Notes under the pieces: generated by a model
Told to the model about the DNA's origin: nothing
The model's database searches: none
Seen by the model: only the letters and a program-made list of their open reading frames with translations
Part shown: positions 16,954 to 25,858 of the stretch, piece by piece
Numbering within the stretch: the stretch's first letter is position 1
How the letters are laid out: each line of letters opens with the position of its first letter
NCBI GenBank assembly: GCA_021399345.1
Contig: JAAFKI010000150.1
Span: forward strand, 1-42,080
Reading direction: 5' to 3'
DNA from: Candidatus Heimdallarchaeota archaeon
Lineage (GTDB): Archaea > Asgardarchaeota > Heimdallarchaeia > Heimdallarchaeales > Heimdallarchaeaceae
DNA length: 42,080 bases
Made by a program: the position numbers and the translations under genes

Positions 16954-17027
16954 GCGGAGTTAGCAAAGCCGCAATGCGGGAGTCTGCAAAACTCTTGACC
17001 GGAGTTCAAATCTCCGACTCCGCTCCA
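16954..17027 (+). tRNA. tRNA-Cys(GCA)
   Basis: Acceptor gcggagt pairs with actccgc; the discriminator is T, as required for cysteine, and CCA is encoded at 17025-17027. The anticodon loop ctgcaaa carries GCA. The T arm is cggag-ttcaaat-ctccg. No intron is present. Confidence 0.96.
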
Positions 17028-17175
17028 AACTCTATTTTAAGGCACTTCTTTCTTGAAATTTTATTCCAAGAAATTTTGTTTTATATATTCTTTAGGTATT
17101 ATAGCGATTTATATGTTTAAAGACGAGAAAAAGACAGACAATAGTTGATTAACACGTCTGAAAATGGTGATACTG

Positions 17176-17460
17176 ATGGTTTATGATGTAATTACTAAAA
17201 TCTGTCAAGAAGAAAAAATAGAACATGAGCCATTCTATAATTCTATCAAAATTAAGGGAGATACAATATTGCTATACAGAGAAAAACTAGTAAAAGATAC
17301 TAAATCCAAAAATTCTATTGCTTATGAACACTACATTGAGTGGAAGGAATCAAAAGATCAAGATAAGCAAGAAGAAATTGATGATGTTATAGAGAAGTTG
17401 AGAGAATATTTCAAAGAACGGTTGATAGTTTTCTATAGGAGCAGTGAAATTAGAGTATAA
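17176..17460 (+). CDS. small protein of unknown function
   Basis: A 94-residue charged protein beginning MVYDVITKICQEEKIEHEP, with alternating beta-like and helical segments and a Lys/Asp/Glu-rich middle. No family is recognised. Two ATG codons are possible. ATG at 17176 is preferred because GGTGAT at 17166-17171 lies four bases upstream; ATG at 17164 would put that element inside the gene. A TATA-like tttatatg near 17109 precedes it. Confidence 0.65.
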   Translation: MVYDVITKICQEEKIEHEPFYNSIKIKGDTILLYREKLVKDTKSKNSIAYEHYIEWKESKDQDKQEEIDDVIEKLREYFKERLIVFYRSSEIRV

Positions 17461-17584
17461 TTTCAATCTGAACACATACTTGCTCTCAATATTCCTTTTT
17501 TGTTATCTTATTTGGACCGATATCATGTTTACGCTTTCGAAACATATATCAACACTGCTTATTTTATTGTTGTAGGTAATTACA

Positions 17585-18475
17585 ATGACATTCATAGTTT
17601 TCATTGGAGGCCTATTTGAGTATAACTCGGGAAAAACTACTTTTGCAAAAGAAATTATCTCTTCTTTTGAGAACGATCTTTCGATGAAAACTGCACCTTT
17701 TAAGCCTTTAAGTGGAAACAACTTATTTTTTCACTATGAAGAAATAAAGGATAATGTAAAGAACCATGGCAATTTAGTTTCTTTAGATATTGTTGAATTA
17801 CTGGAACCTTCTTCTGCAGAAATTCCTACGATTTTGGCAAATCCTGTTCACAAACTTAATACTCAAGCGCTACCGTACAATTTCTATAAAGAGGGTTCAA
17901 TTAACACACTTTTTTCGCGTTACTCTAGTAGTGTTTCTTTAATGCAACGTTTTACAATTTATAAATCAGAATCTGAAATTGAATCTTGCTTCTTAGTGAA
18001 CGAACCAATCTATAAGAATCAGAAGTTTTGGAATGATCAAGCTCTTACAGATCCAATTCTAGAAGAAGCAAAAGAGATTAAATATTTCAAAAACGATCAA
18101 GAGTTCTACTCTTTGAACGATAAGTTTTATGCAGACGCTACTAAGACTTCTTTTGATTATGTGAAAGAACATTCAGATATCACTGTAGTTGAAAGCTTTA
18201 ACAATTCTGCTCACCCAGCATGGTGTATTCGGGAATCAAATGCTGTAATTATTGTAGGTCCTGGTTCTCTTTTCATCTATGAACCAGATGCATACTTCAG
18301 AACTATTGACAACTACCGTTCAATCAATCGTAATAAAGTCACCACAACAGATGACATTCTTAAGCTAGCAACACCAACTGAGGCCTTGCCATTCCCAGTT
18401 GATCTTGGTAAAAGAAAGAAAATAATTAGTGATTTGACTAATAAACTATCAGAAGAAATTCAGAAAAAGAAGTAA
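17585..18475 (+). CDS. predicted P-loop NTPase, archaeal
   Basis: A 296-residue protein opening with strand FIVFIGGL and the phosphate-binding loop ending NSGKTTFAKEI (Gly16-Lys17-Thr18-Thr19). A later strand SDITVVESFNNSAHP could hold the Walker B acidic residue (Glu), and VIIVGPGSLFIYEPDAYF may form the base-recognition side. The layout resembles small SIMIBI-type NTPases such as dethiobiotin-synthase-like proteins, but no specific family can be named from sequence alone. A TATA-like acatatat lies about 40 bp upstream. It precedes the second Roadblock gene by 77 bp on the same strand. Confidence 0.7.
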   Translation: MTFIVFIGGLFEYNSGKTTFAKEIISSFENDLSMKTAPFKPLSGNNLFFHYEEIKDNVKNHGNLVSLDIVELLEPSSAEIPTILANPVHKLNTQALPYNFYKEGSINTLFSRYSSSVSLMQRFTIYKSESEIESCFLVNEPIYKNQKFWNDQALTDPILEEAKEIKYFKNDQEFYSLNDKFYADATKTSFDYVKEHSDITVVESFNNSAHPAWCIRESNAVIIVGPGSLFIYEPDAYFRTIDNYRSINRNKVTTTDDILKLATPTEALPFPVDLGKRKKIISDLTNKLSEEIQKKK

Positions 18476-18552
18476 ATGATACTTGGTTTCCTCTTTTTTT
18501 TGTTGCCTTTTTATGTGTGAGTGCTATTTTATTAGTAGATCAGTGATAGACT

Positions 18553-18957
18553 TTGTCAATTTATAGTTCACAATATGGAATGGAATCAATCAATGCAGAA
18601 CTTATGGAATGTATCAATGAATTACGTTTTAGATCAATAGGGATAGTAGATGTAGCTGTAGTATCTCTAGAGGGACTTCCATTGGTATCTTTAGTTTTGG
18701 AGAGAGTAGAAGAAACTAGATTTGCTGCAATGACTGCAGCTATGCTTTCATTAGGAGAAAGAGTATCTACAGAACTTAACAAGGGTTTACTAAAGAAAAT
18801 TTTTGTAGAGGGAGATCATGGTTATATAGTTTCTATGCAAGCAGGTGAAAATGCGGTTCTAACAGTAAGTGCAACAACTGACACAAAGCTAGGCCTATTG
18901 TTCTTGGATATGGAACGTACTTCAGCAAAGATATCTAAAATTCTTACATATCGTTAA
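18553..18957 (+). CDS. Roadblock/LC7-domain protein (second copy type)
   Basis: A 134-residue Roadblock/LC7 protein with the strand GIVDVAVVSLEGLPLVSLVL, central helix FAAMTAAMLSLGERVSTEL and strands LLKKIFVEGDHGYIVSMQAG and NAVLTVSATTDTKLGLLF. This is closer to the MglB-like pattern than the copy at 5.3 kb, and the two are clearly divergent in sequence. It may regulate a small GTPase, by family knowledge. The start is TTG at 18553, supported by GTGAT five bases upstream. Confidence 0.9.
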   Translation: MSIYSSQYGMESINAELMECINELRFRSIGIVDVAVVSLEGLPLVSLVLERVEETRFAAMTAAMLSLGERVSTELNKGLLKKIFVEGDHGYIVSMQAGENAVLTVSATTDTKLGLLFLDMERTSAKISKILTYR

Positions 18958-19065
18958 TTTCGAGAATAATTAATTGGCTTCAATTTGATGAACTGGCAAT
19001 TAGTTCAACTTTTATTAATTCACATGCAAAAACCATCCGAAAAAGAGAAAAAGGATTAATTAAAT

Positions 19066-21375
19066 GTGGAAATGATTTGTTTGAATCTCGTAAACGAGTA
19101 TTTCCTACATCAAGTTGAAACAGATATACAAGTGATACAAGAGAAATTAGACAAATCCTTAGTATCCAATGGTAGAAAAAAGACAGGTAGTTATTATACT
19201 CCCGATTTTGTTGCACAATACATAGTTGAAAAAGCCATCTCTCAATCTCTCCTAAACAAACTTAACAAATTGGTGTCTAAGAGACTATTCAAAGATTTTA
19301 ATGAGTTAAAACGTAAACAAGATTCTGCAATATTTTCTATTCTGTTTAACAAAATATTACCCAATTTCACAATTTGCGATATTGCGATGGGTTGGGGGGT
19401 TTTTCTTCTACACAGCTTCGATTATCTTTTTTCACTATACAAAACTACTTTTTCAGTTCTGGAAGATGAAATTCAAAGAAACTCTTCTTTAGAAGATTTC
19501 ACAGAAAGAGATATTGAGAAATTCATAATAGATTCAATTATTTCCAATAATCTTTATGGGACAGATTTGTCATCAGTTTCAACTGAATTGGCAAAGCTAA
19601 AATTCGCTGAAAAAGCTCTTAAGCTTCTGAAAGAAAAGCAAATCATTCTACCTATTTTTAATTTCAGAGTAGGAAACAGCTTAATTGGCCTTCCTTTTGA
19701 GCAAAGAACAGAGAATTGTTCTAGTTTCTCAAATTATAGAAAATCGGTTCTTAATGGAATTCCCTCTAGTAACAGAGAAGAAGTAAATATGTGGTTGGGA
19801 AATGAAACCCAATTAAATTGGAATCACATCTTTCCCGAAGTATCCAAGATGGGTGGTTTTGATGTAGTAATTGGAAATCCCCCTTATATCAACGTAAAAC
19901 GTATGAATCTTTCTGGAAGAAAAGCATATTCCAAACTTTATAGTACATATAATCCTAATGGGGATATATCTAATGTTTTTTGGGAAAGGGGTCTAGATCT
20001 ATGTAATTCCGAAGGCATAGTTTCCTTCATTACACCTAGGTACTGGCTTGAGGGCAATGACAGCAATAGATTGAGGAATCACATATTATTAAATTCTGAA
20101 ATACTTGAAATTATTGACTTTAGAAGTAATAGAACTCTTTTTTCATCAACTGAAAATAAATTGGGAGTAGATACCGCTATTGTTATCCTACGAAAATCTA
20201 AACCAAGAAACTTGCCATTTGATGTTTATTTTGCTCAAGATGATTCTTCAATACAATCTATCAATAAAGCCAGATTGAAACACACAGAAGTACGTCAGTC
20301 AAACCTTTCAGAAAAAAAATGGGTTTTTGAAATGGATCCTATTATAACCCAGATTAGTAAAAGAGCTGATTATCGTCTGGGAGATGATAAGAAATACGGG
20401 GATTTTTCAGGAATTTGTAAAATTGGTAAGGGATGTTCAACTGGAAATAATAGGATCTTTAAATTGAAACATATATCGGATTTAACATATGTGGGAGCAA
20501 ATAATCTAACAGTAAAATTGGAGAAGGAAGAAAAAAGCTGCTTAAAACATCTGATCAAGAATAGTGACATCTCTCCTTATCATTGGAGAATAAGAGATGA
20601 ATTTTGGATATTTCTAAAAGACAAGGATATAATAGATTACCCAAACATTAAGAAATATCTGCTTAATTTCAAAGGAACTCTTGAAAAAACACAGAAGAAG
20701 TATGGCCTGAAGAGTTTCTACGACTATGCTGCGTATAGATCTTTGAAATTAATTGAAAACATACCCAAAATTGTTTGTCCATATCAAGCAGATAGTAATA
20801 AATTTGCTTTGCTTGGTTCAGAATCTCCCCCTACGATTAATGAAACCGATGTCATTAGTTTGGTTATTCAAGACACTTTTACTAAAGAAATAGGGTGGTT
20901 TTATCTCTTGACGGTTCTAAATTCAGAACTACTTTCCCATTATAGTAGAATAATGAACAAAAAAGTATACAACCTGTACGATTTTAGAACAAACCAAATA
21001 TCAAATTTTCCTATTATGAAGTGTGAAGACAATTCAGTTTTTCGTGAAATTAGTACTGATTTAATTAATTTGTTGAAATTTTCTTTAGATTCTAAACAAA
21101 CCAAAAGTATGGTTCTTATCATGAGAAACATTCTCGATTTTCTTGTTTATGAGACATATTTCAGAGAATCTCTTTCAACCCAATTGCATGATACTATCAA
21201 AGAGAATTTGTTATTATTCCAAGTTAAAGAGGAGACGGAAGATAATTTTAAGGATCTAATACATTGTTGGGAAAAGAGAATTTTAGATGAAATCCAGCAA
21301 ATTGCTTCTTTTAAAGATGTTAAACAGATAAGAAAAACTCTAGGGATAGATTCGAACAAATTACCTTTCTTCTAG
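19066..21375 (+). CDS. adenine-specific DNA methyltransferase (Eco57I/TaqI-like), no nuclease domain
   Basis: A gamma-class N6-adenine methyltransferase of 769 aa. The entry motif SYYTPDFVAQYIV is at residues 42-54; the SAM-binding motif I is DIAMGWG at 105-111; the catalytic motif IV is NPPY at 271-274. The last ~350 residues match in position and size a target-recognition domain. Type IIG enzymes carry a nuclease domain of ~200 residues before the YTP motif; here only ~42 residues precede it, so this looks like a stand-alone methylase. No restriction gene lies beside it. GTG at 19066 is the start; ATG two codons later is an alternative. Its 3' end overlaps the convergent deacetylase gene by 15 bp. 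Confidence 0.9.
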   Translation: MEMICLNLVNEYFLHQVETDIQVIQEKLDKSLVSNGRKKTGSYYTPDFVAQYIVEKAISQSLLNKLNKLVSKRLFKDFNELKRKQDSAIFSILFNKILPNFTICDIAMGWGVFLLHSFDYLFSLYKTTFSVLEDEIQRNSSLEDFTERDIEKFIIDSIISNNLYGTDLSSVSTELAKLKFAEKALKLLKEKQIILPIFNFRVGNSLIGLPFEQRTENCSSFSNYRKSVLNGIPSSNREEVNMWLGNETQLNWNHIFPEVSKMGGFDVVIGNPPYINVKRMNLSGRKAYSKLYSTYNPNGDISNVFWERGLDLCNSEGIVSFITPRYWLEGNDSNRLRNHILLNSEILEIIDFRSNRTLFSSTENKLGVDTAIVILRKSKPRNLPFDVYFAQDDSSIQSINKARLKHTEVRQSNLSEKKWVFEMDPIITQISKRADYRLGDDKKYGDFSGICKIGKGCSTGNNRIFKLKHISDLTYVGANNLTVKLEKEEKSCLKHLIKNSDISPYHWRIRDEFWIFLKDKDIIDYPNIKKYLLNFKGTLEKTQKKYGLKSFYDYAAYRSLKLIENIPKIVCPYQADSNKFALLGSESPPTINETDVISLVIQDTFTKEIGWFYLLTVLNSELLSHYSRIMNKKVYNLYDFRTNQISNFPIMKCEDNSVFREISTDLINLLKFSLDSKQTKSMVLIMRNILDFLVYETYFRESLSTQLHDTIKENLLLFQVKEETEDNFKDLIHCWEKRILDEIQQIASFKDVKQIRKTLGIDSNKLPFF

Positions 21376-22272
21376 CCACTTCTTTGGTGTTGATAGTGTT
21401 ATTTTTCCAGTTTCTTGTAGTTTACTTATGAGATTCTCAAAGATTCGAACATTTTCTTGAATTTCCATTTTCGAAAGATATCTTCCTTGGGAGATATTAT
21501 ATGAAAAATGCCAAGAGTGAAGATTAATCGAAATATATGAATCATCATGTTGAGAGTTCTTAACAAGTTGAAGGTAATTACTTATGACATCTTCTTCTTT
21601 TCTTTTACCTTCGAACAAAGGCCAAAGATAAGTATACATACCTTTCATTATGCTTTGTTTTGGTGTTTTGATAACGGGGAATTCCATAAGGTTTCCATTT
21701 ATTTTATATGGTTTTATAGCAGCCTCAGCTTCTACATACAAAGAACTATCATACCTAATGTTTAGCTCATTTAATATGTCGAATGTATTAGCAGTGTTTT
21801 TCATATAAGGAGCTCTAAATCCATATACTTTCGTATCTAGAATAGATTCAATTTCCGCTTGTGCCCTCTTGATAATGTGTGTTTCCTCATCTCTGTTCAA
21901 ACTTACCCCTGTTTCTTCCCCTGTCAAATCTTCGTGATCAAAACCATGTACTCCATGCTCAAATATTTGCTTTTTAAGAAGAGATACATATTTTGAATTA
22001 GTTTCTTTTAATAGCTTCAAGCTTCTTGCTTCAAAATAAAAGGTTGACGGGAGGTTGAAGTCAGTTAAACAATTAATAAAGGGTTCAAAACAATCAAGTG
22101 TTCCCTTAAGAGAAGCTGATAATTTTGGGTCTTTGAGAATTTCCTTTGGTTGTTCTTTAAGCGGATAGCTAATAGCATGTTTACTATTTTTGATTGGTAG
22201 TGCATAATCCCTATCAAAGTCAATACATACAAAAATATAAACCAAGTAACACAACTCTCTAGTTTCATTCAA
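21361..22272 (-). CDS. NodB-type polysaccharide deacetylase family protein
   Basis: A 303-residue carbohydrate esterase 4 homology domain. Visible motifs are the catalytic-pair region VCIDFDRDYA near the N-terminus, HGVHGFDHEDL with the two metal-binding histidines, GFRAPY, and the late HSWHF. These are arranged in the order of motifs 1-5 of the NodB fold, so it may remove acetyl groups from glycans. No signal peptide is obvious, which suggests cytoplasmic action or a different substrate. It overlaps the CRM-domain gene by 8 bp upstream and the methyltransferase by 15 bp downstream. Confidence 0.85.
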   Translation of the reverse strand: MNETRELCYLVYIFVCIDFDRDYALPIKNSKHAISYPLKEQPKEILKDPKLSASLKGTLDCFEPFINCLTDFNLPSTFYFEARSLKLLKETNSKYVSLLKKQIFEHGVHGFDHEDLTGEETGVSLNRDEETHIIKRAQAEIESILDTKVYGFRAPYMKNTANTFDILNELNIRYDSSLYVEAEAAIKPYKINGNLMEFPVIKTPKQSIMKGMYTYLWPLFEGKRKEEDVISNYLQLVKNSQHDDSYISINLHSWHFSYNISQGRYLSKMEIQENVRIFENLISKLQETGKITLSTPKKWLEER

Positions 22273-22519
22273 TGCCTTGCAGAGCTAAAATTATTGTTTT
22301 TCCTCGAATTTCCACAATTCTACTATTTGTTATTTTAGATATGTTTTCTGCTATATCTTTTACAGATTCTGAAGGAACAACTTGTAAGCATTTTATCTTT
22401 ATTACCTTATCCCTTTTCAGTACATTCTTTATTTCCTGAATGATGTTTTCAGTAATTCCCTTTTTTCCTATACGCATTTTTGATGGTTCATGACGTATTT
22501 TGTTAATGGTGTTGTTCAT
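22265..22519 (-). CDS. YhbY/CRM-domain RNA-binding protein
   Basis: An 84-residue single CRM domain: a helix with KMRIGKKGITENIIQEIKNVLKRDKVIKIKC, here cited in parts (RIGKKGITE and the following helix), then the C-terminal strands ending GKTIILALQGIE. The GxxG-like loop GKKG binds RNA. Bacterial YhbY associates with pre-50S particles, so ribosome biogenesis is likely. The open frame runs to 22588, but ATG at 22519 is fixed by a strong GGAGG seven bases upstream. It overlaps RNase P component 4 by 17 bp, suggesting coupled expression of two RNA-processing genes. Confidence 0.88.
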   Translation of the reverse strand: MNNTINKIRHEPSKMRIGKKGITENIIQEIKNVLKRDKVIKIKCLQVVPSESVKDIAENISKITNSRIVEIRGKTIILALQGIE

Positions 22520-22892
22520 TCTTAACCTCCTTATTTCTGTAGTAGGGTATTCTAGTATACTTGTTGCAGTGGTTACATTTGATAGCAATCACTCTGTTTG
22601 TAGATGAAAGTCTAACTCGGCTGTTAATTCCTGGATAAAGGAATGCTTTACAATGTTTACAGAATCGTTTTTTCCATTCTGGTGGGAATTTTATTCTAGT
22701 TTTCATTTGGATTTTACGTGCTTGTTTAGCAAATTGCTGGGCTTTTTCCATATCCTTTGAAATAATTTTATCTGCTTTTATGAGTAAAGAAACAATTTGT
22801 TCTTTGAAATCCTCTTGAGACAAAACCTGAAACTTTTTTCTTCGATTTTTTCTCTTCCTTGTACGTAGGTGAGGTGTTTTTTCATTAGACAT
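22503..22892 (-). CDS. rnp4: ribonuclease P protein component 4 (Rpp21/Rnp4)
   Basis: A 129-residue zinc-ribbon subunit of archaeal RNase P, which supports the RNA in 5' maturation of tRNAs. A basic N-terminus (RTRKRKNRRKK) and two helices are followed by zinc ligands CKHC at 78-81 and CNHC at 106-109, with conserved FCKHCKAFLYPGINSRVR. Normal length. It is the first gene of a leftward set with the CRM protein and the deacetylase. Its relation to unusual tRNA genes elsewhere in the window is general, not specific. Confidence 0.93.
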   Translation of the reverse strand: MSNEKTPHLRTRKRKNRRKKFQVLSQEDFKEQIVSLLIKADKIISKDMEKAQQFAKQARKIQMKTRIKFPPEWKKRFCKHCKAFLYPGINSRVRLSSTNRVIAIKCNHCNKYTRIPYYRNKEVKNEQHH

Positions 22893-22991
22893 GTTGTTTC
22901 TTCCTTATTGGATGAGAAAAAATTACTTTATCAACATTTCTTTTCATTTTATTTTTGAACTAATGTTAATTTGAAGAAAAAGGATTAATCT

Positions 22992-24113
22992 CTAAGGAGG
23001 TGGAGGAGGAATATTCTTGATTAGTTTTTTCATTTCTCTTTCAGAAACAACTTGACCATAGGGGAATATTGTACCTTGTTCCTTTGTGTTTCTTTCAGAA
23101 TCAAGTATAGATTCCCCTTCATTCTCCATTTCTTTTTGTTCCATTGCTAGGGCAATTGTTGGTTCTTTCTTAATTTTTTGATCAAGATTTATTTTCCTTC
23201 TCATAAAGATCGGTAATCTTACACTCTTCAAAAGAGGAAATAATCTATTTCTATTATAATGGGATATTTTCTTTTTGCGTATGGATTTCATTGTTTTTGT
23301 TCTTTTCTTTAAACCTGGTTTTATACAAGGTATAAATTTCTCAATTTTGAAATATGAATCCCAAGAAATCTGCATTTCTGACTTATTAGGTAATCCCAGA
23401 AGAAAGAGGATTTTACTGCGTTTTATTTCATTTAAGGAATGAAATCGTATCGAAAACACCATCTTTTCTTTATACTGTAGAGATATTATTCTCAATTGCT
23501 GTAAATAGTTTATACAATTTTCAAATTCTGTAGAACTATATGTCAATAAAATCCCTTTTTTGTGTTTCCCAGCTTTATTCTTTCCTTTCTTAAGAATTCT
23601 TGAACTTAGATTTAGATTACAATGTTCAAATGTTAGCAAATCTTGAAAATATCTTGTAAGTTGATTAGATTCTTCTCCTGAAAAAACTATAGAAGAGAAA
23701 ACCATGAATTTCTTTCCCATTTTGATAATTCGGGATTCTGATGTTTTCCGAATGGGAGAGAAATAGTTTTCTTGCAAGCTTTCAGCAATATTGTGGTGGT
23801 TTATTTGTGATATAACTAAAAATGGACTTACTGGGGTAATTTTTTGCATTTTATCTAAAAGATTTGATACTTCGCCTATTACTTCACCTACATTCTGTGC
23901 TGAAATGATCAAGTAGAGTTTCATTGATGTTTCAGTCATTTGAATAACGTAAGAATAACCAAAAGAATCAAAATAATTTGTTATTCTTCTTGAAAGTTGT
24001 GTGAGAACTCCTTCTTCCATCTTGGATAATGCAAAACCAATAACTGAAATTGCTTGATTATCAGATTCTAATGTAATAAAATCCTCTGTGTGGTGAATTT
24101 GAAATTTTGACAT
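22992..24113 (-). CDS. unrecognised 373-aa protein downstream of ftsZ
   Basis: I recognise no family. The first ~125 residues look like an alpha/beta domain (MSKFQIHHTEDFITLES... with the strands AISVIGFAL, YSYVIQMT and MKLYLIISA). A second alpha/beta part lies at about 130-260. From about 265 the sequence is very basic (KPGLKKRTKTMKSIRKKKIS), then mixed-charge and probably disordered, and ends in a run of proline, IPPPPP, at the very C-terminus. There are no transmembrane helices or signal peptide. It lies 66 bp downstream of ftsZ on the same strand, so co-transcription is plausible. A role in division is a guess from position only. Confidence 0.65.
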   Translation of the reverse strand: MSKFQIHHTEDFITLESDNQAISVIGFALSKMEEGVLTQLSRRITNYFDSFGYSYVIQMTETSMKLYLIISAQNVGEVIGEVSNLLDKMQKITPVSPFLVISQINHHNIAESLQENYFSPIRKTSESRIIKMGKKFMVFSSIVFSGEESNQLTRYFQDLLTFEHCNLNLSSRILKKGKNKAGKHKKGILLTYSSTEFENCINYLQQLRIISLQYKEKMVFSIRFHSLNEIKRSKILFLLGLPNKSEMQISWDSYFKIEKFIPCIKPGLKKRTKTMKSIRKKKISHYNRNRLFPLLKSVRLPIFMRRKINLDQKIKKEPTIALAMEQKEMENEGESILDSERNTKEQGTIFPYGQVVSEREMKKLIKNIPPPPP

Positions 24114-24179
24114 AGTATCTAATATTATATATAGAAAAGAGCATAAAAACCCAAAAATAATTTTGGGGGAAGAGTTTAC

Positions 24180-25343
24180 TTAATCTCTCCATAATGCTTC
24201 GATAGATATATCTTCAGTTTTAGTTAAGTACGAGGATTTTACCTCAGCAATTACCACGGTTACTGCTAGTTCATCATCTGGAATGACTTCATCAATATTA
24301 CAACCCCAAACAAATTCTGCTTTTGGATTTATTTGATCTGTAATCATAGTTGTAATGGTATCAACTTCAGTCATTGATATGTTCTTATTAGCCTTAATGT
24401 TAACAAGCGCACCTGTTGATGAATTAATATCTATATCAAGTAAGGGATTTGATAATGCATTAGTTATTGCTTGTATAGCTCGATTTTCACCTTTTCCATG
24501 TCCAACACCAATAACTGCAGGGCCGCTACGTCTCAATATCTTCTTGGTATCAGCAAAATCAACATTAACTCTTGCAGGGAGTACTATTAATTCAGTTAGA
24601 CCAACAACAGCATTAATCAGAACATCATCAGCCAGTTTAAATGCGTCCCAGAGTGTAAAATCTGGTGCATACATCAGTAGTTTTTCGTTTGGAACCACAA
24701 TAATAGTATTAGAGTGTTCATTTAGTTCATCCAAACCTTGCATAGCTGCATCCATTTTTGATTGTCCTTCTGATGCAAAAGGTAAAGTACAAACACTAAC
24801 AACTAAACATCCTTCATCTTGAGCAATTTTTGCAATATATGGTGCTGCTCCAGTTCCTGTACCTTTTCCTAGGCCACAAGCAACAAAAACAAGGTCATTT
24901 CCTCTAACTAATTCTCTCATGTCTTCTTCATTTTCTTCAGCTGCAGCTCGACCTATATTGGGATCATTACCTGCACCTGTTCCATTAGTTAATTCTCTGC
25001 CTAAAAGCAATTTTCGATCAGCTTGAGTACTTAGAAGATGTCTAGCATCTGTATTAACAGCTACAGTAGTTGCTCCAATAATTCCTCCACGTGTTACAAT
25101 ATTGTTAATGGCATTAGAACCTGCACCACCTACACCAATAGCTAGAATTCTATTTGTTTTGAGAACCTGTTGAATGTATGAATCAACAGAACTACTTAAA
25201 AAGCGGTCAGAAGAACCGGATTGATTCACCAATAATTTTTCAAGCTCTTTATCCATATCGTCACTATCGAATGTGTTTGGCTCTTTACGGTTAGAAACAT
25301 TATCATCTTCTTCATCAATATTAATAATATAATGTTCATCCAT
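24180..25343 (-). CDS. ftsZ: cell division protein FtsZ
   Basis: Tubulin-family GTPase that polymerises at the division site. The GTP-binding loop GVGGAGSNAI is at about residues 70-79; the tubulin signature GLGKGTGTG is at 157-165; the catalytic T7 loop NVDFAD is at 260-265. The motifs are intact, so it should be an active GTPase. The N-terminus has a ~60-residue acidic extension (IDEEDDN and following). The C-terminus ends shortly after the last strand and lacks a bacterial-type conserved peptide. A tRNA-Gly gene lies about 110 bp upstream, and an unrecognised gene follows. Confidence 0.97.
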   Translation of the reverse strand: MDEHYIINIDEEDDNVSNRKEPNTFDSDDMDKELEKLLVNQSGSSDRFLSSSVDSYIQQVLKTNRILAIGVGGAGSNAINNIVTRGGIIGATTVAVNTDARHLLSTQADRKLLLGRELTNGTGAGNDPNIGRAAAEENEEDMRELVRGNDLVFVACGLGKGTGTGAAPYIAKIAQDEGCLVVSVCTLPFASEGQSKMDAAMQGLDELNEHSNTIIVVPNEKLLMYAPDFTLWDAFKLADDVLINAVVGLTELIVLPARVNVDFADTKKILRRSGPAVIGVGHGKGENRAIQAITNALSNPLLDIDINSSTGALVNIKANKNISMTEVDTITTMITDQINPKAEFVWGCNIDEVIPDDELAVTVVIAEVKSSYLTKTEDISIEALWRD

Positions 25344-25453
25344 ATATTCTCAGAGAAGCTTTCGATAACTAACATAACAACGCAAATATGACCGAGAAGA
25401 CTCGTCAGTATTACATTTTTTTTGTTTATAAGAGTTATAAGAAAAAAATTAAA

Positions 25454-25528
25454 TGGTGCACGCGCCGGGATTCGAACCCGGGTTCCAGCCGTGGCAGGGC
25501 TGAGTCCTACCAACTAGACTACACGAGC
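25454..25528 (-). tRNA. tRNA-Gly(GCC)
   Basis: Read on the minus strand, the anticodon stem cagcc/ggctg encloses ctgccac with GCC. The T arm is ccggg-ttcgaat-cccgg. CCA is encoded, with A as discriminator. The acceptor gctcgtg pairs with cgcgtgc except for one U-U mismatch at pair 3-70. No intron is present. Confidence 0.94.
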
Positions 25529-25621
25529 ACGAGCAAGGTTGTATTTTAGAAGCAATATTTATCTTTTCTGTTTGATGATGATTAAAAACAATGTATCACG
25601 ATGTGTAATATGAAAAAGATT

Positions 25622-25695
25622 TGGTACGCTAACCGGGATTTGAACCCGGGTTCCCGCCTTGGAAGGGCGAAGTCCTGCCACTAGACTATTAGCGT
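25622..25695 (-). tRNA. tRNA-Gly(UCC)
   Basis: Minus-strand acceptor acgctaa pairs perfectly with ttagcgt, giving an A1-U72 first pair. The anticodon stem tcgcc/ggcgg encloses cttccaa with TCC. The T loop is ttcaaat, and CCA is encoded after discriminator A. It lies 93 bp upstream of the GCC isoacceptor; the two may be transcribed separately. Confidence 0.94.
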
Positions 25696-25858
25696 ATTTT
25701 TGCTACTTTCATCTGTTCTATTTATATTTTTAATCTTTCTGTTCGTGAATTGATTTTTTTGCATCCTTTTGGTGAATCAATAATGGTGAATCAATAATTG
25801 TTTTAAATTGTCAGAATTTTAATTAGATAATTGCCACAATTTCTATGAGGTTTATGAT

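Noticed and set aside
24355..24822. 155-codon plus-strand frame inside ftsZ
   Set aside because: Antisense shadow of a conserved gene, with no motif or start signal.
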